Positions 51,850-59,653 of a stretch of DNA of 64,000 bases are shown here, one piece after another. The notes beneath the pieces are model-generated. The model made no database searches. It was given only the letters and a program-made list of their open reading frames with translations, and had not been told where the DNA came from. The translations under genes were made by a program, and so were the position numbers. Origin of the DNA: Empedobacter sedimenti (GTDB lineage: Bacteria; Bacteroidota; Bacteroidia; Flavobacteriales; Weeksellaceae). The DNA lies in assembly GCF_030005555.1 (NCBI RefSeq), contig NZ_JASCQG010000009.1, positions 1 through 64,000 of the forward strand, written 5' to 3'. How positions within the stretch are numbered: position 1 is the stretch's first letter; each line of letters opens with the position of its first letter.

Positions 51850-53115
51850 CTACATTCTTCTCCCTTTCTTCCTTTTCTTTTTCATTTGGTTAGCAAATTG
51901 CTCTTCTTCGTAATCCTCGCCCTGTCTATCTGGTAGTAGGCTGAACAATCCCAAATCTGAACTCTCCGAATTTTCCTGTGAGATAAACTCGAAAAGGTCT
52001 TTGGTCGGTTGGTGGTCTAGTGTGTTCATATTGGAAACAAGGCTGTCCTGTATTTTTAGTTCGGGTTTGTTGCCGTTGTGCCACCATTCGTTAAATACAT
52101 TTGCCGACAGGTTTCTGTCCAACTGTGAAGCGTTCCAAACGGTTCTACTTTCGTGGTCGATAAAAGTCATTCCGTAAATTCGCCCGCTTTCGTTCCTGCG
52201 GACAACCGTATTAATACCTTGCTCTACAAGTTGCTTTTTAAACTCCGTTTCGCTGTTTGTGGTATGTATCGCTAATTCAATGGTATTCTTTAGGACAGAC
52301 CTTACAGGATTGGTTTTCATTTTTTCTTTGGACTGCCCAAAATGTTTTTGAAGCTGTGTTACTCCTGCATCTTTTCCGAAAAGTGATGCTTTGAACGGAT
52401 TGCTTGTCTTGTTGCCGTTTTCATCTAATGCCACATAAACCAATCCGTTTACGGTTTGACCGTTCCGCTCGCCTTTGACTTCTTCTGCTGTGATGTTGAA
52501 TAGAGAGAGTAACGCATTGTAACTACCCATAGTAGAATAACTATAATACTTGGGTAGATGCCGTACTACCGAAGCAATCTGACTTTTGATGTCTCCATTT
52601 TTATGATTTACAGGCTTAAAAACTTTGTTGACTTGTTTCTGCTCCTGCTCGATGGCTTTGTTCAGGTTATATTTAGTTTCCAAATCCCGACAAATAGCCA
52701 TTGAGCGAGGATGGTCGTAATCATCGGGGATTTTCTTGCCGTCAATTCCCACGCAGGTCGAAACGATGTGTATGTGTGTTCTGTCAATATCCGTATGCTT
52801 GAAAACGATATACGGCTGATTGCCGTAGCCCATACGCTCCATATAATCCTGTGCCATATCGGTAAACTGCTCATCGCTGACCTTATCCGCAGGATCTGGG
52901 TTCAGCGATATATGCCGAACCGTCTTTTCTGTTTTGATATTGGCAGACAGGTACGGTTCAAAGCATTTATTAAAATAAGCTACAGAATACCTGCCGTTCA
53001 TTGTGTCAGGTATTTTATTCAGCAACAGAACCGCTCCATTCTCATTATCCACTTTCTGCTGATTGTACAAAATTGCTCCGTACATATTGCTTCCCTTTCC
53101 GATTTTTGCAATCAT
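51850..53115 (-). CDS. Relaxase / mobilization nuclease (Bacteroidota MobB-like)
   Basis: 421 aa. The N-terminal 'MIAKIGKGSNMYGAILYNQQKVDNENG' is typical of Bacteroidota relaxases. The metal-binding 3-His region is 'IVFKHTDIDRTHIHIVSTCVG' (about residues 103-123), and 'SLNPDPADKVSDEQFTDMAQDYMERMGYG' precedes it. The candidate nucleophile Tyr is near the N-terminus (Y12 or Y17). It nicks oriT and leads the strand into a helper transfer apparatus. The C-terminal tail is basic ('MKKKRKKGRRM'). It is 4 bp after the accessory gene. Confidence 0.9.
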   Translation of the reverse strand: MIAKIGKGSNMYGAILYNQQKVDNENGAVLLLNKIPDTMNGRYSVAYFNKCFEPYLSANIKTEKTVRHISLNPDPADKVSDEQFTDMAQDYMERMGYGNQPYIVFKHTDIDRTHIHIVSTCVGIDGKKIPDDYDHPRSMAICRDLETKYNLNKAIEQEQKQVNKVFKPVNHKNGDIKSQIASVVRHLPKYYSYSTMGSYNALLSLFNITAEEVKGERNGQTVNGLVYVALDENGNKTSNPFKASLFGKDAGVTQLQKHFGQSKEKMKTNPVRSVLKNTIELAIHTTNSETEFKKQLVEQGINTVVRRNESGRIYGMTFIDHESRTVWNASQLDRNLSANVFNEWWHNGNKPELKIQDSLVSNMNTLDHQPTKDLFEFISQENSESSDLGLFSLLPDRQGEDYEEEQFANQMKKKRKKGRRM

Positions 53116-53119
53116 AATT

Positions 53120-53554
53120 TCACTCTTTGTTCAGGTATTTTTTTTCAAATTCATCGGTAAGAATTAAAACCTTTAGCAACAGATCTTTCATTTCTGCGGT
53201 TTGTTTTTCCAATTTATAGAGGTATGCAGATGCTTTTTTATCCGAAAAATTGGTGTTCAAAAGCCTTACAATCTGATTGTAATTGGTTGCTATTCCTCGA
53301 AATTGACCGAAAAATTTGGTCAATCCTGCGTGGTATTCTACCGCATCCATATCAATTTTCACGGTCTTTACCGTCTTTTGAAAGATACAGGCTGTAATAA
53401 AATGTGCCGTTATTTTCATTCCCGAATGGTCAAAAAGTGCAAGAAACTTGGCATTGTCCTCATCATTCAGGTTAAAGGAATACCGATGTACCGCAGGGTC
53501 AATCTTCGGTTTTCTTCCTGTTTTTTTAATCTGTTTTCTGTCTTTCTCTTCCAT
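53120..53554 (-). CDS. Mobilization accessory protein (MobA/MobC-like)
   Basis: 144 aa. A basic N-terminus ('DRKQIKKTGRKPKIDP') is followed by a ribbon-helix-helix-like start ('HRYSFNLNDEDNAKFLALFDHSGMKITAHFITACIF') and the MobC-type 'LTKFFGQFRGIATNYNQIVRLLN' segment. It binds oriT next to the relaxase. Its start lies about 40 bp from the hairpin-rich candidate oriT, as expected for relaxosome genes. Confidence 0.88.
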   Translation of the reverse strand: MEEKDRKQIKKTGRKPKIDPAVHRYSFNLNDEDNAKFLALFDHSGMKITAHFITACIFQKTVKTVKIDMDAVEYHAGLTKFFGQFRGIATNYNQIVRLLNTNFSDKKASAYLYKLEKQTAEMKDLLLKVLILTDEFEKKYLNKE

Positions 53555-53592
53555 AATAATCCATTTTAATTTTTAAACAAACGGGCGACTTC

Positions 53593-53727
53593 GGAGCCGT
53601 TTCCAGCTCCCTGCAAGGGCAAGTGCTTTTGAGGTGCCGAAATTCATTTCGAGGACCTCAAGAGATAACTTGCTCTGAACAGGAGTTCAGAAAATCCGTT
53701 TTGCAAACGGATTGGAGTTAGCAGGGA
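53593..53727. other. Candidate oriT: nested and serial hairpins
   Basis: Non-coding DNA right upstream of the relaxosome genes folds into several arms: GGAGC/GCTCC (53593-53610); a compound arm GCAAGT...TTGAGGT...CGAAAT / ATTTCG...ACCTCAA...ACTTGC (53619-53673); CTGAAC/GTTCAG (53675-53690); and a perfect 9-bp AATCCGTTT/AAACGGATT (53693-53713). TCCCTGC (53608-53614) and GCAGGGA (53721-53727) could close the whole set. The position is that of an origin of transfer; a structured RNA is the alternative. Confidence 0.55.
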
Positions 53728-53790
53728 AAATCCATTGCTTCCGATTACAAAGTTCGATAAGACTATTTGAATAACAGTCACTTACAATTA

Positions 53791-53824
53791 CGCCAAATAA
53801 AGCCAATGAACGCCAAATAGTGCC
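53791..53824 (+). repeat. Four-box NGCC array, 10-bp period (array 1)
   Basis: NGCC occurs at 53791, 53801, 53811 and 53821. CGCCAAATA is exact at the first and third boxes. It lies in the region between the candidate oriT and the DUF3408 gene, 278 bp ahead of that gene. Confidence 0.65.
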
Positions 53825-54101
53825 GCCTTAATGCAGATTGCGACTGCTTTTATTTCCTTTGTGTATGGTTAGCTGGCTGATTGGTTATATCCTTATTAAA
53901 GTAACTAAACAGCATAAATCCCGACAGCTAATCTGCGTGATTGAATGCAGACGAATTAAAGTTTTTTGAGTTAATGAGCTAGCCAATTAAGGGTATGCAG
54001 GTGCGTAGATAAATAGGTGGTTACATATATACAACAGTATATACAGCTGAATACTTAACTAGGGAAACAGCTAATTAGATATAACATTAAAATTGAGAAA
54101 T
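53825..54101. other. Leader of the DUF3408 gene, no gene seen
   Basis: A non-coding stretch with AT-rich DNA and the words TAGCTGGCTGATTGG and TAATGAGCTAGCCAATTAAG that are partly complementary. No ORF of significance and no clear promoter match is seen. Confidence 0.5.
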
Positions 54102-54596
54102 ATGATACACGAAGAAAACAAAAATCAGCAACCCGAAAAAGAGGATTTTTCTATTGAAAATTTCCTAACTGATGAAAAGAAACAACCTTTGACGGAACAA
54201 CAGGCTGTAACACATCGGGCAGATTTTGCCAAACCCGAAGTAGACGAGGAAGCCCTTATGCAGGTAATAGCAGGGAACGAACCTGCGGAAACCGAAGCGG
54301 AACAGCCAAAACCCATTGTGAGAAATACCCCAAAAACGACCTCCAAGCCAAAGAGGCTGACCAAAGAGGACTACTGCGGACAGTTTTTCAAAATCCCGAC
54401 CACAACGGCAAGCAAAGGAAAATCTGTCTATGTTCGGCAGGAACACCACGAAACATTTAACAGGCTTACAAGCATTATGGGAATTGATAAACTGACGATT
54501 TATGCGTATTTAGATAACATTATCGAATACCATTTTCAGGAGTTCGGGGAATTGATTAGCGAAATCTACAACGATAAGCACAAACCGTTGTTTTGA
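54102..54596 (+). CDS. DUF3408-family protein
   Basis: 164 aa from the ATG at 54102; an in-frame TTG lies three codons upstream. The first 90 residues are acidic, low complexity and probably disordered ('KQPLTEQQAVTHRADFAKPEVDEEALMQ'). The C-terminal 75 residues carry the conserved DUF3408 block 'YCGQFFKIPTTTASKGKSVYVRQEHHETFNRLTSIMGIDKLTIYAYLDNIIEYHFQEF', a ribbon-helix-helix-like DNA-binding fold common next to Bacteroidota mobilization genes. It probably acts in regulation or DNA processing of the element. GC content is clearly above that of the chromosome. Confidence 0.85.
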   Translation: MIHEENKNQQPEKEDFSIENFLTDEKKQPLTEQQAVTHRADFAKPEVDEEALMQVIAGNEPAETEAEQPKPIVRNTPKTTSKPKRLTKEDYCGQFFKIPTTTASKGKSVYVRQEHHETFNRLTSIMGIDKLTIYAYLDNIIEYHFQEFGELISEIYNDKHKPLF

Positions 54597-55103
54597 TAGT
54601 GGTGCGGTGTCGGCTGTGGTGTGTTGCTCCCTTTTAAAATTATTTTCCAAAACAAAAAAACAGAAAAAAAAGAAAGCCATTCTAACAAGGCGGACAGGAA
54701 AGACCAAAAGGAAACGGAATAAGTCCCGAAGGGTGGCTGGGCAAACACAATAACTCGGGGAAACCACCATATTTGCCCTGCCATTATGCCGTAAGCTTTT
54801 GGTGGGGTGGTGCGGTGGCTGTACGCCTTATCTTTGCTACCTTTTGTTCTTTTTTTAATCCCATTCCAATAAATGAAAGGTTACTAAAAACACGTATGGG
54901 ATAAGTATTGGGTGTTTTTGGTATGCTTTCCCTTATCCGTACAAAACTTTTTAAATGTGAAGGGGCTTTGCGAGAAAAATTTAAAGTGTTTTGAGGATTG
55001 GTTTCCATTTATATTGTGCCAACACAAGCCAAAGACTGCCACATAATGCCAAATGAAAGCAAAGCATTGCCCTGTTTTCTATATTGGGCAAAATTTTGAA
55101 CCT
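54597..55103. other. Long non-coding spacer in the element
   Basis: 507 bp. It contains an A-rich run (54645-54685), the word AAGTCCCGAAGGGTGGCTGGG at about 54721, two GGTGGGGTGGTGCGGTGGCTG-type G-rich runs, and array 2 of NGCC boxes near its right end. A minus-strand ORF (54784-55008) is not convincing. No gene is called. Confidence 0.5.
55017..55050 (+). repeat. Four-box NGCC array, 10-bp period (array 2)
   Basis: TGCC/AGCC/TGCC/TGCC at 55017, 55027, 55037 and 55047. Two boxes continue as CCAAA. It ends 54 bp before the ATG at 55104. Confidence 0.65.
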
Positions 55104-55487
55104 ATGGAACAAAAAATAGCAACCGACAAAGAGCGGAAAGAGAAAGAACAAATAAAGAAAAAAGAGAGTAGCTCCCTGATACAGGTTGATAAGCAGGGCG
55201 ACCCGATTTCCAATTTTATCGCCAATTTCAAACGCCAGTTCAGGGAAGCAAAAGGCTTACTAAATTGGGGCAAGCTGTTCGGGAGCAAACTTACTGAACC
55301 GCCAAAACTACCTACCGAACCCGAAAGCGTGATAGGTGCATCAAAAACGGTTATCCGTACGGATTACAAAAACGCTGACAAGAGTAAAGCCGTACAAGTC
55401 AATAAAAAGCCTGCTTTGAGAATAGGTAATACAATCAAAACGCAACAGGCTCGCACGAAAAATAGCAAACCAAAGTTAGGATTATAG
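55104..55487 (+). CDS. Small basic protein of the mobile element, unknown
   Basis: 127 aa from the ATG at 55104. An in-frame ATG at 55053 would start inside the NGCC array and is less likely. It is rich in Lys, Glu and Gln, without hydrophobic segments ('DKERKEKEQIKKKESSSLIQVDKQGDPISNFIANFKRQFREAKGLLNWGKLFGSKL'), and ends in the basic 'QQARTKNSKPKLGL'. No family is recognised with confidence. It lies between the DUF3408 and HTH genes and shares their upstream NGCC motif, suggesting common control. Confidence 0.55.
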   Translation: MEQKIATDKERKEKEQIKKKESSSLIQVDKQGDPISNFIANFKRQFREAKGLLNWGKLFGSKLTEPPKLPTEPESVIGASKTVIRTDYKNADKSKAVQVNKKPALRIGNTIKTQQARTKNSKPKLGL

Positions 55488-55492
55488 CCGAG

Positions 55493-55516
55493 TATTTGGC
55501 AACTGAACGCCAAATA
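55493..55516. promoter_or_regulatory. Perfect TATTTGGC / GCCAAATA inverted repeat
   Basis: TATTTGGC (55493-55500), an 8-nt spacer, GCCAAATA (55509-55516). It overlaps array 3 and lies about 70 bp ahead of the HTH start at 55588. A likely operator. Confidence 0.55.
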
Positions 55517-55531
55517 CCGCCACTGAACGCA
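55498..55531 (+). repeat. Four-box NGC(C/A) array, 10-bp period (array 3)
   Basis: GGCA, CGCC, CGCC and CGCA at 55498, 55508, 55518 and 55528. CGCCAAATA at the second box is identical to the word in array 1. Confidence 0.6.
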
Positions 55532-55587
55532 ACATTACAATAACCTATGTGAATAGCTTTTATTTTCGAAGTTTAAATGATGCAGAT

Positions 55588-55884
55588 ATGGAAATAACGG
55601 TTTTAGACATTCAGATTTTAAAAGCACTGCATAGGGAAGTAAAGGAAGTTTCTCTATTGATTAAGGAAATCACTGCACCCTACAGAGCATTGCAACAGGC
55701 AACGAAATGGCTCGACCAGCAGGAAGCCTGCCAATTGCTAAATGTTAGTAAAAGAACTTTACAAACGTACAGGGCAAAAGGTATTCTTGGAGCAACGCAA
55801 ATCAATCGGAAAACGTATTTCAGATTGTCCGAAGTGGAATTACTGATGCAGGGAGAGCCACCATTAAAAAAGCAAAAGAAATGA
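55588..55884 (+). CDS. Helix-turn-helix protein, excisionase-like (first of a pair)
   Basis: 98 aa from the ATG at 55588; a GTG at 55549 would give 111 aa. The N-terminal helix 'ILKALHREVKEVSLLIKEI' is followed by 'WLDQQEACQLLNVSKRTLQTYRAKGILGATQINRKTYFRLSEVE', a MerR/Xis-type winged helix (HTH_17). Such proteins regulate excision or transfer in Bacteroidota elements. It overlaps the second HTH gene by 4 bp. Confidence 0.85.
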   Translation: MEITVLDIQILKALHREVKEVSLLIKEITAPYRALQQATKWLDQQEACQLLNVSKRTLQTYRAKGILGATQINRKTYFRLSEVELLMQGEPPLKKQKK

Positions 55885-56162
55885 AACAGATTGGAGATTC
55901 AAACGAAGATATGCTTGCCCTGCTCGAAGCTGTGGTAGGCATCAAAAATGAACTGCTGTATATCAGGGAATATTTCCACCCTTTATTGAAAGGGGAAATC
56001 TACCTGCCAGGTGAACAGGTCTGCGAGATGTTGCATATCAGCAAACGGACATTGCAACAGTACAGAGATGACGGACTTATACCGTTTATCAAACTCGAAC
56101 GGAAAATTCTTTTCCGTGAAAGCGATATTATCAAGGTGTTGGAAGATGGTTATCAGCGTTAG
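55881..56162 (+). CDS. Helix-turn-helix protein, excisionase-like (second of a pair)
   Basis: 93 aa. 'YLPGEQVCEMLHISKRTLQQYRDDGLIPFIKLERKILFRESDIIKVLE' is the HTH_17/MerR-like winged helix, preceded by 'LLEAVVGIKNELLYIREYFHPLL'. It resembles the preceding protein in both halves, so the pair looks like an old tandem duplication. It faces the integrase gene across a shared terminator and may act as the directionality factor. Confidence 0.85.
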   Translation: MKQIGDSNEDMLALLEAVVGIKNELLYIREYFHPLLKGEIYLPGEQVCEMLHISKRTLQQYRDDGLIPFIKLERKILFRESDIIKVLEDGYQR

Positions 56163-56214
56163 CCGTTAAAAAAAGAATGCTTTGAAACTGTAACCGTATC
56201 GGTCAATGAAAAAA

Positions 56215-56251
56215 ACAGCCCACTGCTTAAAAAACGGTGGGCTGTATTGTT
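56215..56251. terminator. Bidirectional terminator between HTH pair and integrase
   Basis: ACAGCCCACTG / CGGTGGGCTGT stem with a 9-nt A-rich loop, followed by ATTGTTTT on the plus strand and an A/T run on the other side. It serves the two convergent units. Confidence 0.85.
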
Positions 56252-56272
56252 TTAAGGAATTGTGATCTAATG

Positions 56273-57529
56273 TTACAGGCTTGCCACGAAAGACTGCTCC
56301 ATACCCTTAAATTTATGCGATACCTTTTGCATATCCTTACCAACTTTCTCGTTGAGAATTTTTGCATAAATCTGTGTGGTGGCAATATTCTTATGTCCTA
56401 GCATTTTGCTTAAACTTTCGAGCGGAACACCCTCGCTTAAAAACAGCGTAGCAAAAGTGTGCCGTGCCAGATGAAAGGTAACTTTCTTTTCTTTTAGGCA
56501 GTCGATTTGTTGGGATATTCGCTTTAGACTGTCATTACAAACTGTATTTGATGGTACGGGAAATACCTTTCCGTCCTTTGCAAATCCTGCATACTTTTCG
56601 ATAATCATTTTTGGAATATCCAAGAGCATCACGTTTGATGATGTTGCCGTTTTCTTTCTGCGTACAATAATCCACTGGTTACCATCAAAGAAATCCTGAA
56701 GATTACTGTTTCTAAGCCCTTTCATATCGGAATAGGAAAGCCCTGTAAAGCAACTGAAAACAAACAAATCTTTAACCAATTCATCTTTCTTTTTCTCGCA
56801 GTTAAACGTTACAAGATGTTCTAACTCATTTCGTAGCAGATAACCTCTGTCTTTGTCCTTTTTGGTATTCTTGTATTCGCTGAACGGATTAAAAGCAAGA
56901 TGCTTTCTGCTCATTGCCAATCGGCAAAGCGTGGTAAATCCAATCATATAAAGCCAAATAGTGTTGTGTGTTAAGCTTTGGTCGTCACGCAGGTAATAAT
57001 CAAAATCCTGCACAAAATCAGATGTAAGGTCATTGAATGATAAGTCAGAGTAACCGTATTTTGTCAGTGCAAAATTTCGCAGGTGTTTTAAAAGTATTTT
57101 GTACTTACTACGTGTGCCATTTACACGAAGTCCACTGTTTACTTTTTTCTCATAATCGGAAAGGAACTGTTCATAGAACTTGAAAAAGGTCAGTTCTCCA
57201 CTTTCCATACCGAGAAAAGCATTTTTAAGTTTGGCACTGTTTACCGCTCCCTCATTCTTTAGGATTTTTGAATAGCATTCCTCAATACCTAAACGGATTT
57301 TATCAAGCTTGTCGTTTACCTCTTGGGCTTCTCGGCTCTTTCCTAAAACCCTGCCATACTTCAAATCCCAATTTGTTGCGGAAATATCCAACTTGGTGCT
57401 GAATGCAGACTGCTTACCGTTTACGGTAATTCTGCACATAACCGTTACCTTTCCGTTTTTCTTCGGGGCATTCTTTTTAAGGTAGAACAATACCTTAAAC
57501 GTTGATTTTTTTGTCGTTTCCATACTCAC
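56273..57529 (-). CDS. int: Tyrosine recombinase (Bacteroidota element integrase)
   Basis: 418 aa. An arm-binding N-terminal region ('STFKVLFYLKKNAPKKNGKVTVMCRITVNGKQSAFST') is followed by a SAM-like core-binding domain (about 110-215) and the catalytic domain (about 225-400). Catalytic residues: Lys in 'VRRKKTA', 'HLARHTFATLFLSEG' (HxxR), 'MLGHKNIATTQIYAKI' (His, and the nucleophile Tyr). The first Arg of the classical RKHRHY set is replaced: 'FTGLSYSDMKGL' has Ser, as known for IntDOT-type integrases. It integrates and excises the element and lies about 110 bp from the right terminal repeat. Confidence 0.94.
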   Translation of the reverse strand: MSMETTKKSTFKVLFYLKKNAPKKNGKVTVMCRITVNGKQSAFSTKLDISATNWDLKYGRVLGKSREAQEVNDKLDKIRLGIEECYSKILKNEGAVNSAKLKNAFLGMESGELTFFKFYEQFLSDYEKKVNSGLRVNGTRSKYKILLKHLRNFALTKYGYSDLSFNDLTSDFVQDFDYYLRDDQSLTHNTIWLYMIGFTTLCRLAMSRKHLAFNPFSEYKNTKKDKDRGYLLRNELEHLVTFNCEKKKDELVKDLFVFSCFTGLSYSDMKGLRNSNLQDFFDGNQWIIVRRKKTATSSNVMLLDIPKMIIEKYAGFAKDGKVFPVPSNTVCNDSLKRISQQIDCLKEKKVTFHLARHTFATLFLSEGVPLESLSKMLGHKNIATTQIYAKILNEKVGKDMQKVSHKFKGMEQSFVASL

Positions 57530-57636
57530 AATTCTTAATGATAAAATTAAACCTATGTGAGCTACGGAACAATATGAAAAACTATGCAGAAAGCTGAAAT
57601 ACAGTATTTTAATGATATTATCTTCTGTTTTTAAAA

Positions 57637-57652
57637 GTAACGTTTTAGTAAC
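57637..57652 (+). repeat. Right terminal repeat / candidate attR
   Basis: GTAACGTTTTAGTAAC, 14/16 identical to 42959-42974 in the same orientation. Confidence 0.5.
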
Positions 57653-57709
57653 CCTACTTTTGCCAAACCTCGCTTTTTACTGCTTTTTACCTCATTACCA
57701 AAAAATCAC

Positions 57710-57748
57710 AAAACGGCTGTAAAGTCTTTATTTACAACCGTTTTACCT
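57710..57748. terminator. Hairpin terminator near the right end
   Basis: AAAACGG(C)TGTAAA / TTTACA(A)CCGTTTT, one internal mismatch, 7-nt loop, with T4 in the arm. Confidence 0.6.
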
Positions 57749-57951
57749 GTTTTTAATCTTTGATGTATTTTTACTGAAAATTTATTTTAAATAAAACTTT
57801 AAGTTACTTGAAATAATATATTTGAGATTCCTCCTAAAGTCGGAATGACATTCCCATCGTTTTTAATTTTTAAATAAATCTGAAATTGTCATGTCAAGCC
57901 ATCTCATCTTTAGATGAATAATACAAAAAATCTGCTAATTCAGTAATTTTT

Positions 57952-58443
57952 TTATTTGAACAATGTATTAAATTTATTTAAATCAATCTGATGGTTATCG
58001 ACTTCTACAAAATAATCTTGTTGCCAATTTTGAGTTTTTTCAGCTTGTTTGTTTTCAGGTCTCACCCAATTTGGATATACTCTAAAACCTCGTTTTCCTT
58101 CTTTTTCGGCTGAGGTTAAAATATGTTTTTCAATTAAAACTGCTTTCGGAAAAATGTAAAAACCTAGTTTTGAATTTTCTTCTATAGCGATAATGTAATA
58201 ATCGAATAGATCATTTTCGTCGAAAGGTTCGGTTTGTTTAGCCGAATTTCGTTTCCATAATGTTACAAATTGACCAACTTTTTTAGGCGTAATTTTCGCT
58301 TTTCTGAATTTGAATAATAATTCTTTCACTTTGAAATTATATCCAAAATATTCACCACATTCTGCATCTTTTTCAAGATTTGAAATGGATAAATTCATCG
58401 ATTTTAGAACAAAATCTTCAAATTTTTGAATAATTTCAGTCAT
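57952..58443 (-). CDS. mepB: MepB-family protein
   Basis: 163 aa. The conserved MepB pattern is clear: 'EKDAECGEYFGYNFKVKELLFKFRKAKITPKKVGQFVTLWKR', 'PFDENDLFDYYIIAIEENSKLGFYIFPKAVLIEKHILTS' and 'GKRGFRVYPNWV'. MepB is known from the staphylococcal mepRAB operon but its molecular function is not established. It directly follows the substrate-binding lipoprotein gene (no gap), so the two are co-transcribed. It marks the chromosomal DNA to the right of the mobile element. Confidence 0.85.
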   Translation of the reverse strand: MTEIIQKFEDFVLKSMNLSISNLEKDAECGEYFGYNFKVKELLFKFRKAKITPKKVGQFVTLWKRNSAKQTEPFDENDLFDYYIIAIEENSKLGFYIFPKAVLIEKHILTSAEKEGKRGFRVYPNWVRPENKQAEKTQNWQQDYFVEVDNHQIDLNKFNTLFK

Positions 58444-59511
58444 TTACTTTAATTGTTGATAAAAGTATAAATCATAAGTTGGAAATAAACTCGGATAGAA
58501 AATTTTTCCTAAATCATTCAAAATAATATCTGGGCGAAGAATTCCTTGTTCAAAATAATCATTTGACCCTTTTGCATTCATACGTTTGTTGTAAGCGTAG
58601 ACATTTCCTTTTTTAAAAGCATCAAACCACGCATAATTTGGGTAAGAAGCTTTCATTTCAGCCAAAGAATTCACGTTCGTTACATTGATCCAATAATTTG
58701 CAGTTTTTCCTTTTGTATAGACTTCTTCGAAGGTTAAACTCAAACTATTTTCACCTTTTTTATCTTTAAAAATATAGTTTCCTTTTGCATCATCAATTAA
58801 TTTTGCTTGCAACAAATCGTTTGTTGGCACATACCAAACATCACCATACATTGTATTTACAATTGTCGAAACATTGCCTTGCGCTTTGGTTTGAATGATA
58901 TTTTTGATTGAATCATAATTATTTTTAACTGTTTCTACTCGTTTTTCAGCTTCTACATCTTTACCGAATAATTTTCCGAAAATCTTCAAATATTCAACCT
59001 GTCCTAATGGATTTTGTTCTTTGTATTCGTCTAAATACAAGATTTTTATACCATTTTGCTCCAATTGTTGATGAAATTTTGCCAAAACTGGATTAGAACT
59101 TGCAATAATTAATTGAGGTTTATTTTTTAAAATAATTTCAGTGAACAACTCATTTGAAGAACCAATTTTCAGGATTGATTTATTTGTAATTCCTTCTGCG
59201 ATTTTTGGATTGTAAATAAAATCTACATCTGTTGCTCCTTTCACTGTGTTTAATGCGTTTAATTCGTTTAAATAAGCGATTGCAGAAGTTGTTTCCACCA
59301 TTACCGTTTTGATTGGTAATTCATTTTTGTTAAATGAAATGTTATTACCAGAAGATTTTATTGTGATTGAAGTTTCATTTTCTTCGACAGAAATATTTTT
59401 AGCATATTGGAAGGTTGTGTTTCCTTGTTCGGTTTTGACTGTTTCTTTTGATTGCTTACAACTACTAATGGCAAGAAGGAAAAGAGAACTTACAAGTATT
59501 TTTTTGATCAT
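58444..59511 (-). CDS. ABC-transporter substrate-binding lipoprotein (BtuF/siderophore type)
   Basis: 355 aa. An SPII signal with lipobox 'LAISSCKQ' (Cys18) is followed by two Peripla_BP_2 lobes joined by a long helix. 'KTVMVETTSAIAYLNELNAL', 'FTEIILKNKPQLIIASSNP' and 'LEQNGIKILYLDEYKEQNP' are lobe 1 features, and 'GDVWYVPTNDLLQAKLIDDAKGNYIF' lobe 2. It binds a corrinoid, haem or iron-siderophore in the periplasm for an ABC importer not seen here. B12 is possible given the riboswitch-controlled receptor far to the left, but no riboswitch is seen ahead of this gene. Confidence 0.82.
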   Translation of the reverse strand: MIKKILVSSLFLLAISSCKQSKETVKTEQGNTTFQYAKNISVEENETSITIKSSGNNISFNKNELPIKTVMVETTSAIAYLNELNALNTVKGATDVDFIYNPKIAEGITNKSILKIGSSNELFTEIILKNKPQLIIASSNPVLAKFHQQLEQNGIKILYLDEYKEQNPLGQVEYLKIFGKLFGKDVEAEKRVETVKNNYDSIKNIIQTKAQGNVSTIVNTMYGDVWYVPTNDLLQAKLIDDAKGNYIFKDKKGENSLSLTFEEVYTKGKTANYWINVTNVNSLAEMKASYPNYAWFDAFKKGNVYAYNKRMNAKGSNDYFEQGILRPDIILNDLGKIFYPSLFPTYDLYFYQQLK

Positions 59512-59653
59512 TTGGTTTGTATTTATTCTGTCACAAGTTAAGAATTCTTAAAAAAGAGGAGAAATTTATTTTGTAAGGGATTGATACGTTGTAAATTAAA
59601 TTATTGTTAAAAATTTTTCTCGAAAAGCTTAGGTTTTTACGATAAAAGTACTG

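Larger units (their letters stand above)
42959..57652. mobile_element. Integrated mobilizable element with tyrosine recombinase
   Basis: A block of foreign-looking genes sits between pheS and the MepB gene. It carries an integrase, two excisionase-like HTH genes, a DUF3408 gene, a relaxase and its accessory protein, an oriT-like region and a seven-gene cargo operon. The mobilization and integrase part is visibly more GC-rich than the chromosome, and the cargo is intermediate. Limits are set by the 16-bp repeats GTAACG[A/T]TTT[G/A]GTAAC at 42959-42974 and 57637-57652 (14/16 identical, same orientation). No Tra pore, coupling protein or replication gene is present, so transfer would need a helper element. 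The exact ends are not proven. Confidence 0.75.
57530..57951. other. Right end of the element and flanking spacer
   Basis: 422 bp without a gene. It holds the integrase promoter region, the right terminal repeat (57637-57652), TTACTGCTTT (57677-57686, also near the left end), a degenerate NGCY series at 57661, 57671 and 57681, and a terminator-like hairpin at 57710-57744. Chromosomal DNA probably resumes somewhere between the repeat and about 57780. Confidence 0.6.

Noticed and set aside
52711-53569. Plus-strand ORFs opposite relaxase and accessory genes
   Set aside because: Antisense shadows; the minus-strand products carry the relaxase HxDxxxxHxH and MobC-like motifs.
54784-55008. Minus-strand ORF of 74 codons in the spacer of the mobile element
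   Set aside because: No recognisable domain, and it lies in a spacer with repeats and G-rich runs; a real gene cannot be supported.
42837-57951. Self-transmissible conjugative element
   Set aside because: No Tra pore, VirD4/TraG-type coupling protein or conjugative ATPase is present, so it is called mobilizable only.
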